Shown: positions 1 to 11,872, counted from the first letter of the stretch. The stretch: 64,000 bases of DNA from Lepus europaeus (GCF_033115175.1 NC_084840.1:75345179-75409178), one strand, 5' to 3'. Notes: a model not told the origin generated them from the sequence alone. Program-made: numbers and translations.

Positions 1-290
1 GGGTCAATAGTATTCCAGTGTGTGGGTGTGTGTGTAGGTATGTATCACATCTTCTTTATCCACTCATCTTCTGATGGATACCTTGGTCGATTTCATCTCT
101 TGGTTATTAATTACAGAGCTTCAATAAACAAGGTAGAGCAGATGTCTCTGACAAAAAGATTCCATGTCTTTGAGATGTATACCCAGTAGTAGAATTGTTG
201 GGTCATAGGATAGCTCATTTAAGTTCTTTACATCATAGTTCACACATTTGCAAAAACAGAGAATAAGATATACCTCAGAGGCAAGAATTT
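1..290 (-). mobile_element. Old mammalian L1 fragment at window edge
   Basis: Matches the classic L1 3' coding and UTR text on the minus strand (ccacatcttctttatccactc, gatgtatacccagtagtaga). It continues beyond the left edge. Stops interrupt every frame. Confidence 0.75.
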
Positions 291-299
291 TAAAATTAA

Positions 300-2110
300 A
301 GATATATAAGGCTGTTGAATAAACTCTAGAGTACCACACAAATCTCAGGAAAGGTCACCACCCTCCACTCACTATGAAGTTCCAGGTTTGAATCTACCCT
401 GGGAGTCATCCTGGATGCTTCTCTTCCCTCGCCACCCTCCAAGTCTTTCCCAGTTGCCCCACAAAAGTCTCCTTCCGTCCTCTTCCCTCCACATCCAGCT
501 CCATAATTTTAGTTCCACTTCTCATTTCCTCCTGCCTGGATCAATACAATGTAACTAGAATGTTTACATTATCAAAAAACTGCTTCTTGCCATTTGCTTC
601 AATATTCTGTCCACTATCCCTCCCCCTTTTTTCCCCCAGATCTTGGGGCAAGTATTATCCAGACTGAGATTTGAGATTCTTGATCCTCTTCACAAAATCT
701 GACAGAGACAATCTGTAGAAGAAAAACAAATGGAAAATTCAGGAATCTGGAAAGAATATTTGTTGGCTTGAGAAAGGCCCACTGACTTTATTAAAGAAAT
801 CAGCATGGCAAAATGCTTGAGATTTGTAAGATACTGGAAATGTCAATAGGCTCTTTCAACCCAAAGACATGTTCACTCATGGGATCAATTAGCCTTCATG
901 AAGGCAAAGTTGCAGTCTTTGCAATTTTCTCATTATTCATCAGTAGGGGAAAAAAATGATCTTAATGAGAATGAATAGTGAGGTGGCCTGAGAGTTGACA
1001 GTAAAAGTATTTATGTTCCAGGAAACTGGGAAGAAACAAGGAACAATAATTATTTAGCTAAATTTGGAGAAAGAGCTAGAAAATACACCAGATTTAAAAG
1101 TTTTCTTTTAATGTAAATTTGGTGACAGCTAGAATATTAAAAATGGTCTACTTCACTCCCAAACAATTAGAAAGGGAAATAGAAGAAAGAAAATCTAAGA
1201 AAACAGTTACAAATGCATAGTAAATAAAAGGGAAAAATAGAATCAAGCATAGCACTAATCACAATATATGCCAATGAGGTAAACTTTTCTAATAAAACAG
1301 AGTCTCAGGCAGATTGAAAGGAAAGAAAAAACAACCAGGCCGTATGCCATGTAGGAGGGGTAGACCTAAAACAAAATCACAAGAAATGTTGATAATGGAC
1401 TAAGAGAGGATGTACTAGGCAAATGTAAAAGGAAAGAAAAGTAGAGGAAGAAGAAGAGAAAGGACAGGAGAAAAGAAGGAAGAGCTAGAATGAGTGTTAA
1501 AGACAAACCAGGCCCTGACAGCAGTTAAGGTGATAAAACAGATTCTATTCCGGAATGGCCATAGGTGAAAAGAGACCTCAGTATATAGAAGTGGGTTCAA
1601 TTCCAAACACAGCATGGACAACTGGGGATGAATAACCAAGGAGTAGGGTGGTAATCAGCAGGGGAAATATCACGGAGCAGACATCAGGGTAAGAGCTCTG
1701 CTGGTGACTGAACAGGATGATCAGACATCGCCTGAGGAATTTGGTCCAATATCAAGGACTATCAGGTATCAGGAAGGCAGATTCCAGCTAAACCTACCTA
1801 ACAGAATTTTTGTCAAAACAGAATGAAGCAAAGATGGAAGTGAAATTCCTAAGATGAGGCCTAGTCAGAAAAACAATTGAGAGAGGCCTGGCTGGAAGTT
1901 TTGTCAAGAAGAGGTTCTTTGTCAAGGGGGGGGGGGGAAAGAAAGGAAAATCTGAAGTATGGTACTATTAGTATTAGGCAAAATAGAAATTAAACAAAGA
2001 CTTCCAACCAAAATATGAGAGAATGCTTAAAAGTTGATGGAAAATGAAATTAAAAATAAGACATAAGCATAAACTTTCTCAACTTAAGTTCCAGCAAGTT
2101 AAAGGTACTT
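300..2110. other. No gene seen
   Basis: 360-680 is pyrimidine-rich and may be an ancient interspersed repeat (ggagtcatcctggatgcttc), which I cannot name. 690-2110 is A-rich with an 11-12 base G run at 1926 and no coding signal. Confidence 0.5.
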
Positions 2111-2123
2111 TTGAAAGCAACGA

Positions 2124-2441
2124 TTCAGGATGGCACTGTGGCACAGTAGCTTAGTCCTCTATATGGGCACTGGTTCGAGTCCTGGCTGCTGCACTTCCAA
2201 TCCAGCTCTCTGCTATGGCCTGGGAAAGCCGTAGAAGATGGTCCAAGTGCTTGGGCCCCCGCACCTGCTTGGGAGACCCAGAAGAATCTCCTGGCTCCTG
2301 CCTTTGGATCAGCACAGCTTCGGCCATTGCGGCTATTTGGGGAGTGAACCAGAGGATGGAAGACCTTTCTCTCTGTCTCTCCTTCTCACTGTCTGTAACT
2401 CTGCCTCTCAAATGAATAAATAAAATCTGAAAAAAGAAAAA
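2124..2441 (+). mobile_element. C-SINE
   Basis: tRNA-derived head with B box (ggttcgagtcc at 2170), CT run and AT-rich tail. Target duplication gaaagcaacga / gaaagcaatga (2113-2123, 2442-2452). Confidence 0.9.
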
Positions 2442-2454
2442 GAAAGCAATGAAA

Positions 2455-3095
2455 CCAACTATTTGGTCCATTCCTGAAAAATTGGGGGTCTTAGGAATTT
2501 AGTCTTGTCAATGCAGTATTTCAGATTAACTGAAGAAAAATGGGTGCCCTTTAAAGATTTTTTAAAAATAGGAAACAAAAAGCAGACAGGAGAGCGGAGC
2601 CAAACCAAGACTGTAAGCTGGATGCTAACGATTTCCCACTGAAGCTCCTGCAAAATTCTCCTTATTTGATGAGTGAGCAGGAGTCTTGTCAGGGTAGAGA
2701 AGGACCCTTTGGGAAAGTGTGGAGCATTTGTTTGCTAAGATTGACTAACTTTCTTAAAACATTCTCCCAAGAAGCTGACATTATCATTCTCTGGCTCTCT
2801 AGAAAGTCAGTAAGCAAAAAGCCTTGAGCATCCAAAAAGGAAAAAAAAAAAATGCTTGCCATATCCTTTGTTCTCAGCCAGTCCAGTTTTGCTTTGAGGG
2901 CACTGCTTCTACCTCTTGGTAGCCATCACTTTGTGCTTTGTCTTCTGGATGATACTGGTAAAGGGGTGGCTCATCTCCTATCACAATTTATCAAAGAAAT
3001 GCTTCAGGAGCTTGAATACTCATCAATGAATGCTCTCTGCTTGTGGAAAGCTGATCCAGGCTCAACAGTTTTGGCACCTATCAAGAAGAAAGTTT
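2455..3095. other. No gene seen
   Basis: An open frame from 2852 runs into the next C-SINE. Its non-SINE part (about 80 codons) has no motif I recognise. Confidence 0.45.
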
Positions 3096-3097
3096 GG

Positions 3098-3455
3098 GGG
3101 CCGGCGCTGTGGTGCAGTGGGTTAATGCCCTGTGAAGCACCAGCATCCCATATGGGCACCAGTTCAAGTCCCAGCTGCTCCACATCTGATCCAGCTCTCT
3201 GCTATGACATGAGCAAGCAGTAGAAGATGGCCAAGTCCTCGGGCCCCTCCGCCCACATGGGAGACCAGGAAGAAGCTCCTGGCTCCTGGCTTCGGATCAG
3301 CGCAGCTCCAGGCATTGCAGCCAACTGGGGAGTGGACCATCGGACGGGAGACCTCTCTCCCTCTCTCTCTCTCCCTCTCTCTATCTCTCTCTGCCTCTCC
3401 TCTCTCTGTGTAACTCTTTCAAATAAATAAATAAATCTTAAAAAAAAAAAAAAGA
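3098..3455 (+). mobile_element. C-SINE (full length)
   Basis: The head ggccggcgctgtggtgcagtg is close to consensus, with a long CT run (3355-3405) and an AAATAAATAAATCTT tail ending in poly(A). A second element follows directly. Confidence 0.92.
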
Positions 3456-3456
3456 A

Positions 3457-3772
3457 GGGCCAGCACTGTGGCTCAATAGGCTAATCCTCTGCCTGCGGCA
3501 CTGGCACTCCAGGTTCTAGTCCCAGTCGGGGCACCGGATTTTGTCCCGGTTGCTCCTCTTCCAGGCCAGCTCTCTGCTGTGGCCCGGGAGTGCAGTGGAG
3601 GAAGGCCCAAGTGCTTGGGCCCTGCACCTGCATGGAAGACCAGGAGAGGCACCTGGTTCCTGTGTTCGGATCAGCACGGTGCGCCGGCCGCAGCAGCCAT
3701 TGAGAGGTGAACCAACAGAAGGAAGATCTTTCTCTCTGTCTCTCTCTCTCACTGTCCACTCTGACTGTCAAA
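3457..3772 (+). mobile_element. C-SINE, second subfamily (GC-rich)
   Basis: Same orientation, abutting the poly(A) of the previous copy. It carries the gctcaataggctaatcctc head and ctgactgtcaaaaag end of the subfamily lacking AAATAAAT. Its tail has expanded into a purine repeat. Confidence 0.9.
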
Positions 3773-3848
3773 AAGAAGAAGAAGAAGAGGAGGAGGAGGA
3801 GGAGGAGGAGGAGGAGGAGGAGGAGGAGGAGGAGGAGGAGGAAAAAGA
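3771..3848 (+). repeat. (GAA)/(GAG)n trinucleotide repeat
   Basis: A purine tract starting with gaa units and running as gag for more than 50 bp, grown from a C-SINE A tail. It creates spurious poly-Glu and poly-Arg frames. Confidence 0.95.
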
Positions 3849-3849
3849 A

Positions 3850-4530
3850 AGTTCACTTTGCTATGGCGTTGGCTATTGCTTCTACTGTTAATTATTGGGC
3901 CTTTCAAATTACAATACAAGCAAGATTCAGTTTTTACTCACAAGTTGATGAGATGATCTGCCAGTGAAGGCATCATCTGAAACATTCATAAAATAAGTTA
4001 TTCATTTGTAAACTGCTGGTTTCTTTGGAGGTGCTATACCCATAACTTTTCATAAGGGATCAATGATTTTATCAGTTCTCCCCTGAATCTTTAGCATACT
4101 TTGTTGTTTGCTCTTGAAGGGCTCTTTTCAAACTGCTTAGTGTGTCAAAGTGTCCTGTTTATACATGTGATAACAACCTAGAGCAAGTTTATTTGGGTTC
4201 AAAAAATAGAAATCCATGCCTACTTTTTGCACAATTCAGATTTTCCATGAAACTTTTGAAACCTGCTCACACATACAAATATAAAAATTTTCCATGCATA
4301 TAGAAAACAAGACTGATAAGAATGCAAGAAAATAGATAAGTCTACCACTATAATGAGTAGCATCAAAATGCCCCTCTCAAAAATTAAGAAAGTAGAGAAA
4401 ATAAGTAAGGATATCAGAGATTCGAACAACAATTAACGAGATTGAACTAATAGTAATCCTTAGTTAGTGATCATTGAATATACGTTTTCCAAGGTAAATG
4501 TACCACACCTCCCAAGGTTTAATGAAGATT
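3850..4530. other. No gene seen
   Basis: AT-rich unique sequence; no repeat or exon recognised. Confidence 0.5.
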
Positions 4531-4540
4531 AAGTGATTTA

Positions 4541-4862
4541 GGCTAGCGCCTAAGTGATTTAGGCTAATCCTCCGCCTGTGGCGCCAGCACCCCAGGGTTC
4601 TAGTCTCGGTCGGGGCACCGGATTCTGTCCTGGTTGCCCCTCTTCCAGGCCAGCTCTCTGCTGTGGCCAGGGAGTGCAGTGGAGGATGGCCCAAGTGCTT
4701 GGGCCCTGCACCCCATGGGAGACCAAGATAGGCACCGGGCTCCTGCCTTTGGATCAGCGCGGTGCACCAGCCGCAGCATGCCAGCCACAGCGGCCAGTGG
4801 AGGGTGAACCAACGGCAAAAGGAAGACCTTTCTCTCTGTCTCTCTCTCTCACTGTTCACTCT
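4541..4862 (+). mobile_element. C-SINE with a rearranged head
   Basis: Target duplication gtgattta at 4533-4540 and 4863-4870. The first 20 bases are unusual: taagtgatttaggcta occurs at 4530 and again at 4551, so the A-box region is replaced by a 21-bp tandem duplication of the junction. Confidence 0.85.
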
Positions 4863-5189
4863 GTGATTTAACATATGGAAAATACTTAGATTGTGGAATA
4901 TGGTAAACTTTCAGTAGGTGTGAATCATCCTTAATCTCAAAATCTAAGAAACAAAAATATCAACACGTACTAAGTTACAAGGCTGCAGTTGCTGACAGCA
5001 ATTATAAAGTAACATCTGGAGGAGAGCAATAAAATTGTATGTGAGAGTTTAAAGCAGATGTTTAAATACCTTTGAATTAAAGAAGAAATCAAAATGGAAT
5101 TTAAAAGTATTTAGAATTGAATAACAATAAGAATAACATTATTAACATCTGTGAGATACTTTTAATGGGCAGAGACCGACAAGATATTT

Positions 5190-6260
5190 CTTCAAAAATC
5201 AAAATCACACAGAGACATCACCTCATACCTATTAAAATAGCTATTTAAAAAAACACAGAAAATAACAATTGTTGGCAAGGAGAAATGGCAGTCCTTGTGC
5301 ATTCTTGGTGAAAATGTAAATAATGTGGTGTTTCCTCAAAAAATTAAACAGAGAACTACCATACGGTACATCAATTCTACTTCTCAGCATCTTTAAAAAA
5401 ATGATAGCAAGGTCCTAGGAAGGTATTCGTTCACTCATATTCGTAGCAGCATTTTTCACAAAACCAAAAAGGTGGAAGCAACTCAAGTGTCCATTAATGG
5501 AGGAATTAATAAACAAATATGATACATACATTTAACAAAATATTATTTCGCCTCTTTAAAAGAAGGAAATTATAGGCTGGCGCCGTAGCTCACTAGGCTA
5601 ATTCTCCGCCTGCGGCGCCAGCACCCCAGGTCCTAGTCTCTGTTGGGGTACCGGATTCTGTCCTGGTTGCCCCTCTTCCAGGCCAGCTCTCTGCTGTGGC
5701 TTGGGAGGGCAGTGGAGGATGGCCCAAGTGCTTGGGCCCTGCACCCACATGGGAGACCAGGAGAGGCACCTGGCTCCTGGCTTCGGATCGGCGCAGCACA
5801 CCGGCCACAGCGGCCATTTGGGGGGTGAACCAATGGAAAAAGGAAGACCTTTCTCTCTGTCTCTCTCTCTCACTGTCTAACTCTGCTTGTCAAAAAAAAA
5901 AGAGAGAAGGAAATTATAATACATGCTACAATATGAATGAGCCTTAAGAACATTATACTAAGTGAAATAAACCGAGTCACAAAAAGACACATATTGCATG
6001 AGTCCAGGTATGTGAAGCATTTACTGTACTCAAATTCGTAAATGTAAAGTAGAATGGTGGTTCCTACAGGAATTGGGGAAGAGGGAAATGGGAGTTATGA
6101 CTGAATGGGTATCAGTTTTGCTAGATGAAAAATTTTGGGACTTACTCCATGGAGATCATTGCACAACAATACGAATATACTTAACACCAATCCATACATT
6201 TAAAAATGGTTAATATGTTAAATTTTATAGTCTATGTATTTACCATAGCTTAAAGTTAAA
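5190..6260 (+). mobile_element. Old L1M 3' fragment, split by a C-SINE
   Basis: Left part (gttggcaaggagaaatggca, ccaaaaaggtggaagcaact, tgtccattaatgg) and right part (ctaagtgaaataaaccgagt, agaatggtggttcctacagg) are one L1M-type element. The C-SINE at 5575-5904 interrupts it with a clean target duplication. Confidence 0.8.
5575..5904 (+). mobile_element. C-SINE inside an L1M fragment
   Basis: Perfect 14-bp target duplication agaaggaaattata (5561-5574, 5905-5918). GC-rich subfamily ending ctgcttgtcaaaaa. Confidence 0.95.
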
Positions 6261-6449
6261 AAAAAAATCCTAATATTAAGAAGAATTTGAGAAAAACAGG
6301 GAAAATAGTGAAAAATCTCTACTAGTTAACAAAAATAATCAAATCTGACAGTTTTTATGGGCAAATTTTGTTTAACATTTAAGAAACATATACATGTTAT
6401 ACAAATTACCCCAGAATGGAGAAAGATGGAAACTTCCAAACTCAATTTT

Positions 6450-6886
6450 TGTTGCAGTTGATTTCTCAACAATGTTGCAGTGGGTTCGTTTCTGACAGGA
6501 GCAGCGTGCTGGGGGCAAGAGGCGCGGAGTCAACACACAGACCCTGGGAGTTGGGTGAAAGCAGACCTGAGGCGAGCAGCCCGCAGACTCGTTTATTTCA
6601 GTTGGTACAACAGCTTATATGGCCAAGACCAGCCAATCTGGTCAAGGGGCGGTCTATACCCCAACCTGTTGCCAGGCAGTTTCCAAATCCATCCAATCAC
6701 AACCTGTTGCCAGGCAGTTTCCAAAGCCATCTAATCACAGCCTGTTGCCAGGCAGTTTCCAAAGCCATCTAATCACAGCCTGTTGCCAGGCAGGCTCCGT
6801 TGCCAGGTGGGTTTCAAAGCCATTCCTGAGTAACTGACTCTCACTTGCCAGTGGCCACCTTGGCATGGCCTTCTCATTCCACCACA
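6450..6886 (-). mobile_element. Solo LTR, class II (ERV2-like), 437 bp
   Basis: Flanked by a perfect 6-bp target duplication, aatttt (6444-6449 and 6887-6892), with TG...CA termini on the minus strand. That strand shows a TATA-like box (catataag), a polyadenylation signal (aataaa) and a GC-rich R/U5. Six-base duplications are usual for betaretrovirus-like ERVs. The U3 carries about three tandem copies of a 38-bp unit (6666-6780) containing gattgg/gattag, plausibly CCAAT-type enhancer repeats. No internal viral genes remain. Confidence 0.85.
6666..6790 (-). repeat. Tandem 38-bp U3 repeats in the solo LTR
   Basis: The unit starting cctgttgccaggcagtttcc occurs three times in a row with few differences, followed by a fourth partial copy (cctgttgccaggcagg) and a degenerate gttgccagg. 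The later copies share aaagccatctaatcac and the first has aaatccatccaatcac. Confidence 0.85.
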
Positions 6887-7057
6887 AATTTTATGAAGCT
6901 ATAATAATCTTCATACCAAAATCTATAAGTAGAGCACACCCATAGAAAAAAATGTTCATGTCAATTTAATTTATTTAATCCAGTAAAATTATTTAAATTG
7001 GATCATCTTAATGCTATGATCCAGAAGTAAAATATCATCCTAGAAAGTTCAGAAGTT

Positions 7058-7299
7058 GGGGCCAGCGCTATGGCATAGTGGGCTAAGACTCTGCCTGTGG
7101 CACTGGCATCACATAAGGGTGCCAGTTCAAGTCCCAGCTGCTCCACTTCCGATCCAACTCTCTGCAATGGCCTGGAAAAGCAGCAGAAAATGGCCCAAGT
7201 GCTTGGGCCCCTGCACCTGCATGGGAGACCCAGAAGAAGCCCCTGGCTTCAATCTGTTCCACCCTGGCCAGCCATCTGGGGAGTGAACCAGCTGATGGA

Positions 7300-7343
<44 letters not shown>

Positions 7344-7389
7344 GTGACTCTGCTTTTCAAGTAAAATAAATAAATCTCTAAAAAAAAAT
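7058..7389 (+). mobile_element. C-SINE
   Basis: Head ggggccagcgctatggcata, long (CT)n at 7301-7340, tail aaaataaataaatctct and poly(A). Confidence 0.9.
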
Positions 7390-7699
7390 GTGAAAATTAT
7401 AGGAAAAAAATCAAAGTAAGATCAATGGATGATTTTAACAATACCTTAGTCACAGGTAAAAAGGAAACAATACCTTAGTCACAGGAAAAAGTGATTAGTG
7501 AAATAGAAGATAGATCAGAAGAAATTATCTAGACTGAAGTATGAACACACAAAAAATAAAATAATTTTCTATGAATATGTACCACTGAATGCAGAAAAAC
7601 CGGGGTGGGTAGAATCTAAACAAATAACAGCGGTTACCCCTAAGGAAGAAAGGATTTGGGGGTGGCGTGATGTGCATTGAGGATTTAAATTATCTACAT

Positions 7700-7990
7700 A
7701 TTTTATAAATTTATTTTTATTTCTCATTTGAAAAGCAGCGAGACAAAGACAAACAGACTGAGTGACCTTTCATCTGCTTTTTCTCTTTCCAAATGCCTCT
7801 GTGAGGCCAAAGCTAGGAGTATGGAACTAAATCCAAATCATGTGGACTGCAGGGATCCAACCGCTTGAGCCACCATCTGCTGCCTCTTAGGGTGTGCATT
7901 AACATGCTTCTGCAGTCAGAAGCAGAGCCAAGGCTCTGATAGGCACTCCAATATGGGAAGTGTACCCTTGAGCTTATCATACCACCAGAA
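7700..7990 (-). mobile_element. Diverged old C-SINE
   Basis: Minus-oriented pieces (catttgaaaagcagcgagac, gcactccaatatgggaagtg) are recognisable but heavily mutated. Confidence 0.5.
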
Positions 7991-8006
7991 ATACTTTCTT
8001 TTTAAA

Positions 8007-8066
8007 GATTTATTTATTTTATTTGAAAGTCAGAGTTACAGAGAGGCTGAGGCAGAGAGTGATTCA
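8007..8066 (-). mobile_element. C-SINE 3' fragment
   Basis: Only the tail end (aaagatttatttattttatt, gaaagtcagagttacagaga) is present, next to an opposite-facing copy. Confidence 0.8.
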
Positions 8067-8089
8067 AGCAGGGTGTTGTGGCCTAGTCA

Positions 8090-8425
8090 GGTTGTGGTCG
8101 TAGTCGGTGTTGTGGTGTAGTGGGTAAACCTGCCTGCAGCCACAAGGGCACCGGTTCGAGTCCTGGCTGCTCCACTTCCAATATAGCTCCCTGCTAATGT
8201 ACCTGGGAAATCAGCAGAAGATGGCCCAAGTGCTTGGGCCCCTGCACCCTTGTGGGAGATCCGGAAGAAGCTCTTGGCTCCTGGCTTTGCTCTGGCCCAT
8301 CTCTGGCTGTTGCAGCCATTTGAGGAGTGAACCAGCAGATGGAAAATCTCTCTCTCTTTGTAACTCTGACTTTTGAATAAATAAAATAAATCTTCTTTAA
8401 AAAAAAAAGAAAGAAAGAAAGAAAA
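8090..8425 (+). mobile_element. C-SINE
   Basis: Head gtcggtgttgtggtgtagtg, B box ggttcgagtcc at 8153, tail aataaataaaataaatcttc then (GAAA)n. Confidence 0.88.
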
Positions 8426-8433
8426 GAGTAAAC

Positions 8434-8689
8434 TAGGGACTGGCATTGTTGCTCAATGGGTTCAGCTGCCATTTGTGATACCGGCATCCCATATCACATT
8501 ACCATTTGGAGTCTCGGCTGGTCCACTTCCAAACAGTCCTCCTCCTAATGTACCTGGAAAGACAGTAGATGATGGCTCAATTATTTGGACGTCTTCCACC
8601 CACATGGAAAACCTGAATGGAGTTCCAGGCTCCTGGCTTCGCTTGCTGTTGCAACCATTTCAGGAGTGAACCAGAAGACAGGAGATCTC

Positions 8690-8737
<48 letters not shown>

Positions 8738-8802
8738 CCCACCACACCCAATTATTCTACTTTTCAAATAAATAAATAAATCTTTAAAAAAAAAAAAAAA
8801 AA
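8434..8802 (+). mobile_element. C-SINE
   Basis: Head ggactggcattgttgctcaa, (CT)n at 8693-8732, tail aaataaataaataaatcttt. Tandem with the preceding copy. Confidence 0.85.
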
Positions 8803-8809
8803 AGAAGAG

Positions 8810-9740
8810 CCATCCCAGACTGGGCACAATAGCAAATGCCTGTGCAACTGAATTCCTACAGCAAAAAATAAAAAAACTATAAGAGGCCAAAGGGCTTGTG
8901 CATTCATGTAACTATAAGGCAATAAGAAAAGCAAGCTGTCCACCTGAAAGTGTGCTACAAACCACCAAGATAATACTGAGGTCACATCGTGTTTTATAAA
9001 GTAAACCTGTGCCACTGGAGCCAGAACTAAATGCTCATCGATGAGGTAAAGACAGCTCCCTGTCTTCTGAAGCATATGGCCAGGTGTGGGGGCCATTTTT
9101 TTCTGAAAATACGATTAAGAACACAGATCTCTGATGATGGGGAGAGGGAAAACCGTCCTCCCCTCGCTTCAAAGGAAAATGCTGTGGTGATTTACCAAGT
9201 TCACCTCCTTGAAAGAGGAAGAAAGTCAACCGCGGGCCTGGGGTGGGCAGCCCGCAGGAAGGACAGCCCTTTCTGCTTTGAATTCTCTGTGAAACCTTAC
9301 ACATGTTATTTCAGCCTCTGGGGCCTCAAAAGAAGGGGGCCAGCGAAGATGATATCTAAGATCCCTTCCCGCGCCAACGTTGTCTGCTGCTACCCTGAAC
9401 CAAAATCCCGAGACGCCAGAAGTCAGTGAGCAATACTTTCCACATGCACAGGACTCACCGCTTCCACTCTTTGCAGGCCTGGGGCCAACTTGGGGACTCC
9501 TCTTTTCCCTTCAGCCCTCCTCCCCCTCATTCTAGGCCCCACATACCATTGCCCAGGCACTCCATGCCCTCCTGTTGCCCAGAGATCCCCTTAGAGAACA
9601 AACATAAATGAAGACTGTAGCTCTTAGAAATAGCCCAGGCAACTTTCTATACCTTCTCCCATACTGTACTCAAAACATACCTAATTCATGATTGGTTTTT
9701 TTAAAAACTAGGTAGAGGATTTGTTGGATGTATAACAGTG
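8810..9740. other. Unique sequence with an unrecognised open frame
   Basis: A 132-codon plus frame (9031-9429) and its antisense shadow lie here. Composition is moderately GC-rich, but there are no domain motifs, no splice-site pattern and no similarity I recognise, so I do not call a gene. Confidence 0.4.
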
Positions 9741-9900
9741 TTGATATTTGCCTCATAGTTTAGAGTGCACAGAGTACTTACACAGCTCTTTCTAGTCTTA
9801 CAGGAGCCCTCTGAATTTGCCTACTGATAGACCTGTTTTCTAGGAAACTGAGGCTCGGAGAGATAGTGACTTATTTAAGGAAGTTGACAAGTGCACACCT
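9740..9900 (+). repeat. MIR SINE
   Basis: The core aggaaactgaggctcggaga and following agtgacttatttaaggaag match the conserved MIR core (aggaaactgaggcacagaga). Confidence 0.7.
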
Positions 9901-9915
9901 TAACTTATAATTCTT

Positions 9916-10244
9916 TTTTTTAAAGATTTATTTTATTTATTTGAAAGACAGAGTTACAGAAAGAGATAGAGACAGAGAGAGAGGTTTTCCATCTGCTGAT
10001 TCACTCCCCAAATGGCATAATGGCCGGAGCTGCACCGATCCGAAGCCAGGAGCCAGGAGCTTCTTCTTGATCTCCCACATGGGTGCAGGGGCCAAAGGAT
10101 TTGGGTCATCTGCTGCTGCTTTCTCAGGCCATAACAGAGAGCTGGATTGGAAGAGGAGCAGGCAGGACTAGAACCCGGTGCCCATATGGGATTCAGGTGC
10201 CGCAGGCGGAGGAATAACCTACTGTGCCACGGCACCGGCCCCTG
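9916..10244 (-). mobile_element. C-SINE
   Basis: Perfect 14-bp target duplication aacttataattctt (9902-9915, 10245-10258); the head ends ggcaccggcccc at the right. Confidence 0.95.
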
Positions 10245-10648
10245 AACTTATAATTCTTAACATCAGATCTTGCTTCGTGCCAGAGCATGGGATTCCAGCT
10301 GCACTGGGTCACTGGTTTTGTGACATGATTGTCACTGACTAAGACTTTCCAATGGAGTCCCCCAGTTTAAGGTGACACCTGGCTCACTTGCTCCACTTAA
10401 GGGCAACCAGGCAGGGAAACAGCCTAATGGATGCTGTTGCACTCACCACCATCTCCATCCCATTCTCTGTTGTTATTTTTTGTCTAGACTGGAGCTTGCC
10501 AATGGAAATGGAAACTTTCATTTGGGGCCCAGTCAACGGTCTTAGAAAAAGAGATCATTGCTTCTTTATGGGAGATATGGACTGAGAAGTGGTTCTTCTA
10601 ACAGATCTTTAACTACTGCTGTACATACAGACAGAAGAGGCATGTTGC

Positions 10649-10969
10649 TAGCTGGCTCCACGGCTCACTTGGCTAATCCTCCACCTGTGGCGCCAGTACC
10701 CTGGGGTTCTAGTCCCGGTTGGGGCACCGGATTCTGTCCCAGTTGCCCCTCTTCCAGTCCAGCTCTCTGCTGTGGCCCCAGAAAGGCAGTGGAGGGTGGC
10801 CCAAATGTTTGGGCCCTGCACCCACATGGGAGACCAGGAGGAAGCACCTGGCTCCTGGCTTCGGATCAGCGCAGCATGACGGCCATGACAGGCATTTGGG
10901 GAGTGAACCAACAGAAGGAAGACCTTTTTCTCTCTCCCTGTCTAACTCTGGCTGTCAAAAAAAAAAAAA
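10649..10969 (+). mobile_element. C-SINE (GC-rich subfamily)
   Basis: Perfect 11-bp target duplication aggcatgttgc (10638-10648, 10970-10980); ends ctggctgtcaaaa. Confidence 0.95.
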
Positions 10970-11542
10970 AGGCATGTTGCCATGTATAAAATGCATGGAG
11001 TACCCATTGAAAACAGTGGAGCTGGGATCCTGTCTTGCAAGGCCATGCCTGGGGACAGAGTAAGGAATTAGTAAGGAATTGTAAACCACCAGTGAGAGTA
11101 GAATAGATGCCTTCACCTAAATCAAAAAGCAAACAAACAAACAAAAACACTGCAAGTGGAGAGCTCAGCCTTCAGAGCATCTGAGTGGACCCACAGACTA
11201 TCCAGGACCCCTGTAATAGTCAGCATTGGCTTTAATCACCTACCAAACCCAGAAAATGCCAAAAAACCATTTACAACAGTCCAAATCTAGTCCAAACACT
11301 CCTCCCACTGCCCCTTCCCTCTTTACCTCCTCTCTTCCAACTTGAGGGAGGGATGGAGGCAGAAACCACAAATTGGGGGCTTGAGAAACACGAGGAAACT
11401 GGCTGCTTCTCCTTCCCACTGTAGGCAGTGCATGTGAGCCAGATGAGGGGAGATTCACTTGAAACAGGTTTTGGATTATTCCATGGTGCTGAACATTTAA
11501 ATTGCTGAAACAAGGCTGCATAGAAGAACCGAAGGACATTTT

Positions 11543-11872
11543 TCTTAGATTAATTTATTTATTTGAAAGGCAGAGTTACAGAGAGAGAGAGGGAGAGAGA
11601 CACACAGAGAGAAAAATCTTCCATCTACTGGTTCACTCCCAAATGACTGCAACAGCTGGGCCTGAGCCAGGCCAAAGCCAGGAGCCAGGAGCTTCTTCCT
11701 GGTCTCCCACATAGGTGCAGGGGCCCAAGCACTTGGGCCATCTTCTGTTGTTTTCCCAGACACATTAGCAGGGAACTGGATCAGAATTGGAGCAGCCATG
11801 ACTCGAACCAGTGCTTACATGGGATGCCAGCGTCACAGGCAGCAGCTTAACCTGCTGTGCTACAATACCTGA
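11543..11872 (-). mobile_element. C-SINE
   Basis: Tail at the left (ttagattaatttatttattt), B-box complement ggactcgaacc-like at 11800, head ending gtgctacaatacc. Confidence 0.87.

Noticed and set aside
2160-2185. tRNA genes at C-SINE heads
   Set aside because: A and B boxes are present, but there is no cloverleaf with anticodon and acceptor stems; these are tRNA-derived SINE promoters.
2151-2471. Recurring 60-150 codon frames with Leu-Ser-Leu-Ser or Arg-Glu-Arg-Glu runs throughout the window
   Set aside because: The same translated phrases occur at every C-SINE and come from its (CT)n run and conserved body.
2852-3095. 80-codon protein-like frame before a C-SINE, considered as a DNA-transposon remnant
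   Set aside because: I could not match it to mariner, Tigger or hAT text, so no identity is claimed.
3481-3967. Several frames encoding poly-Glu or poly-Arg
   Set aside because: They read through a C-SINE and its (GAA)/(GAG) tail.
9031-9429. 132-codon plus-strand frame as a gene
   Set aside because: No motif, no similarity recognised, and an equally open antisense frame overlaps it.
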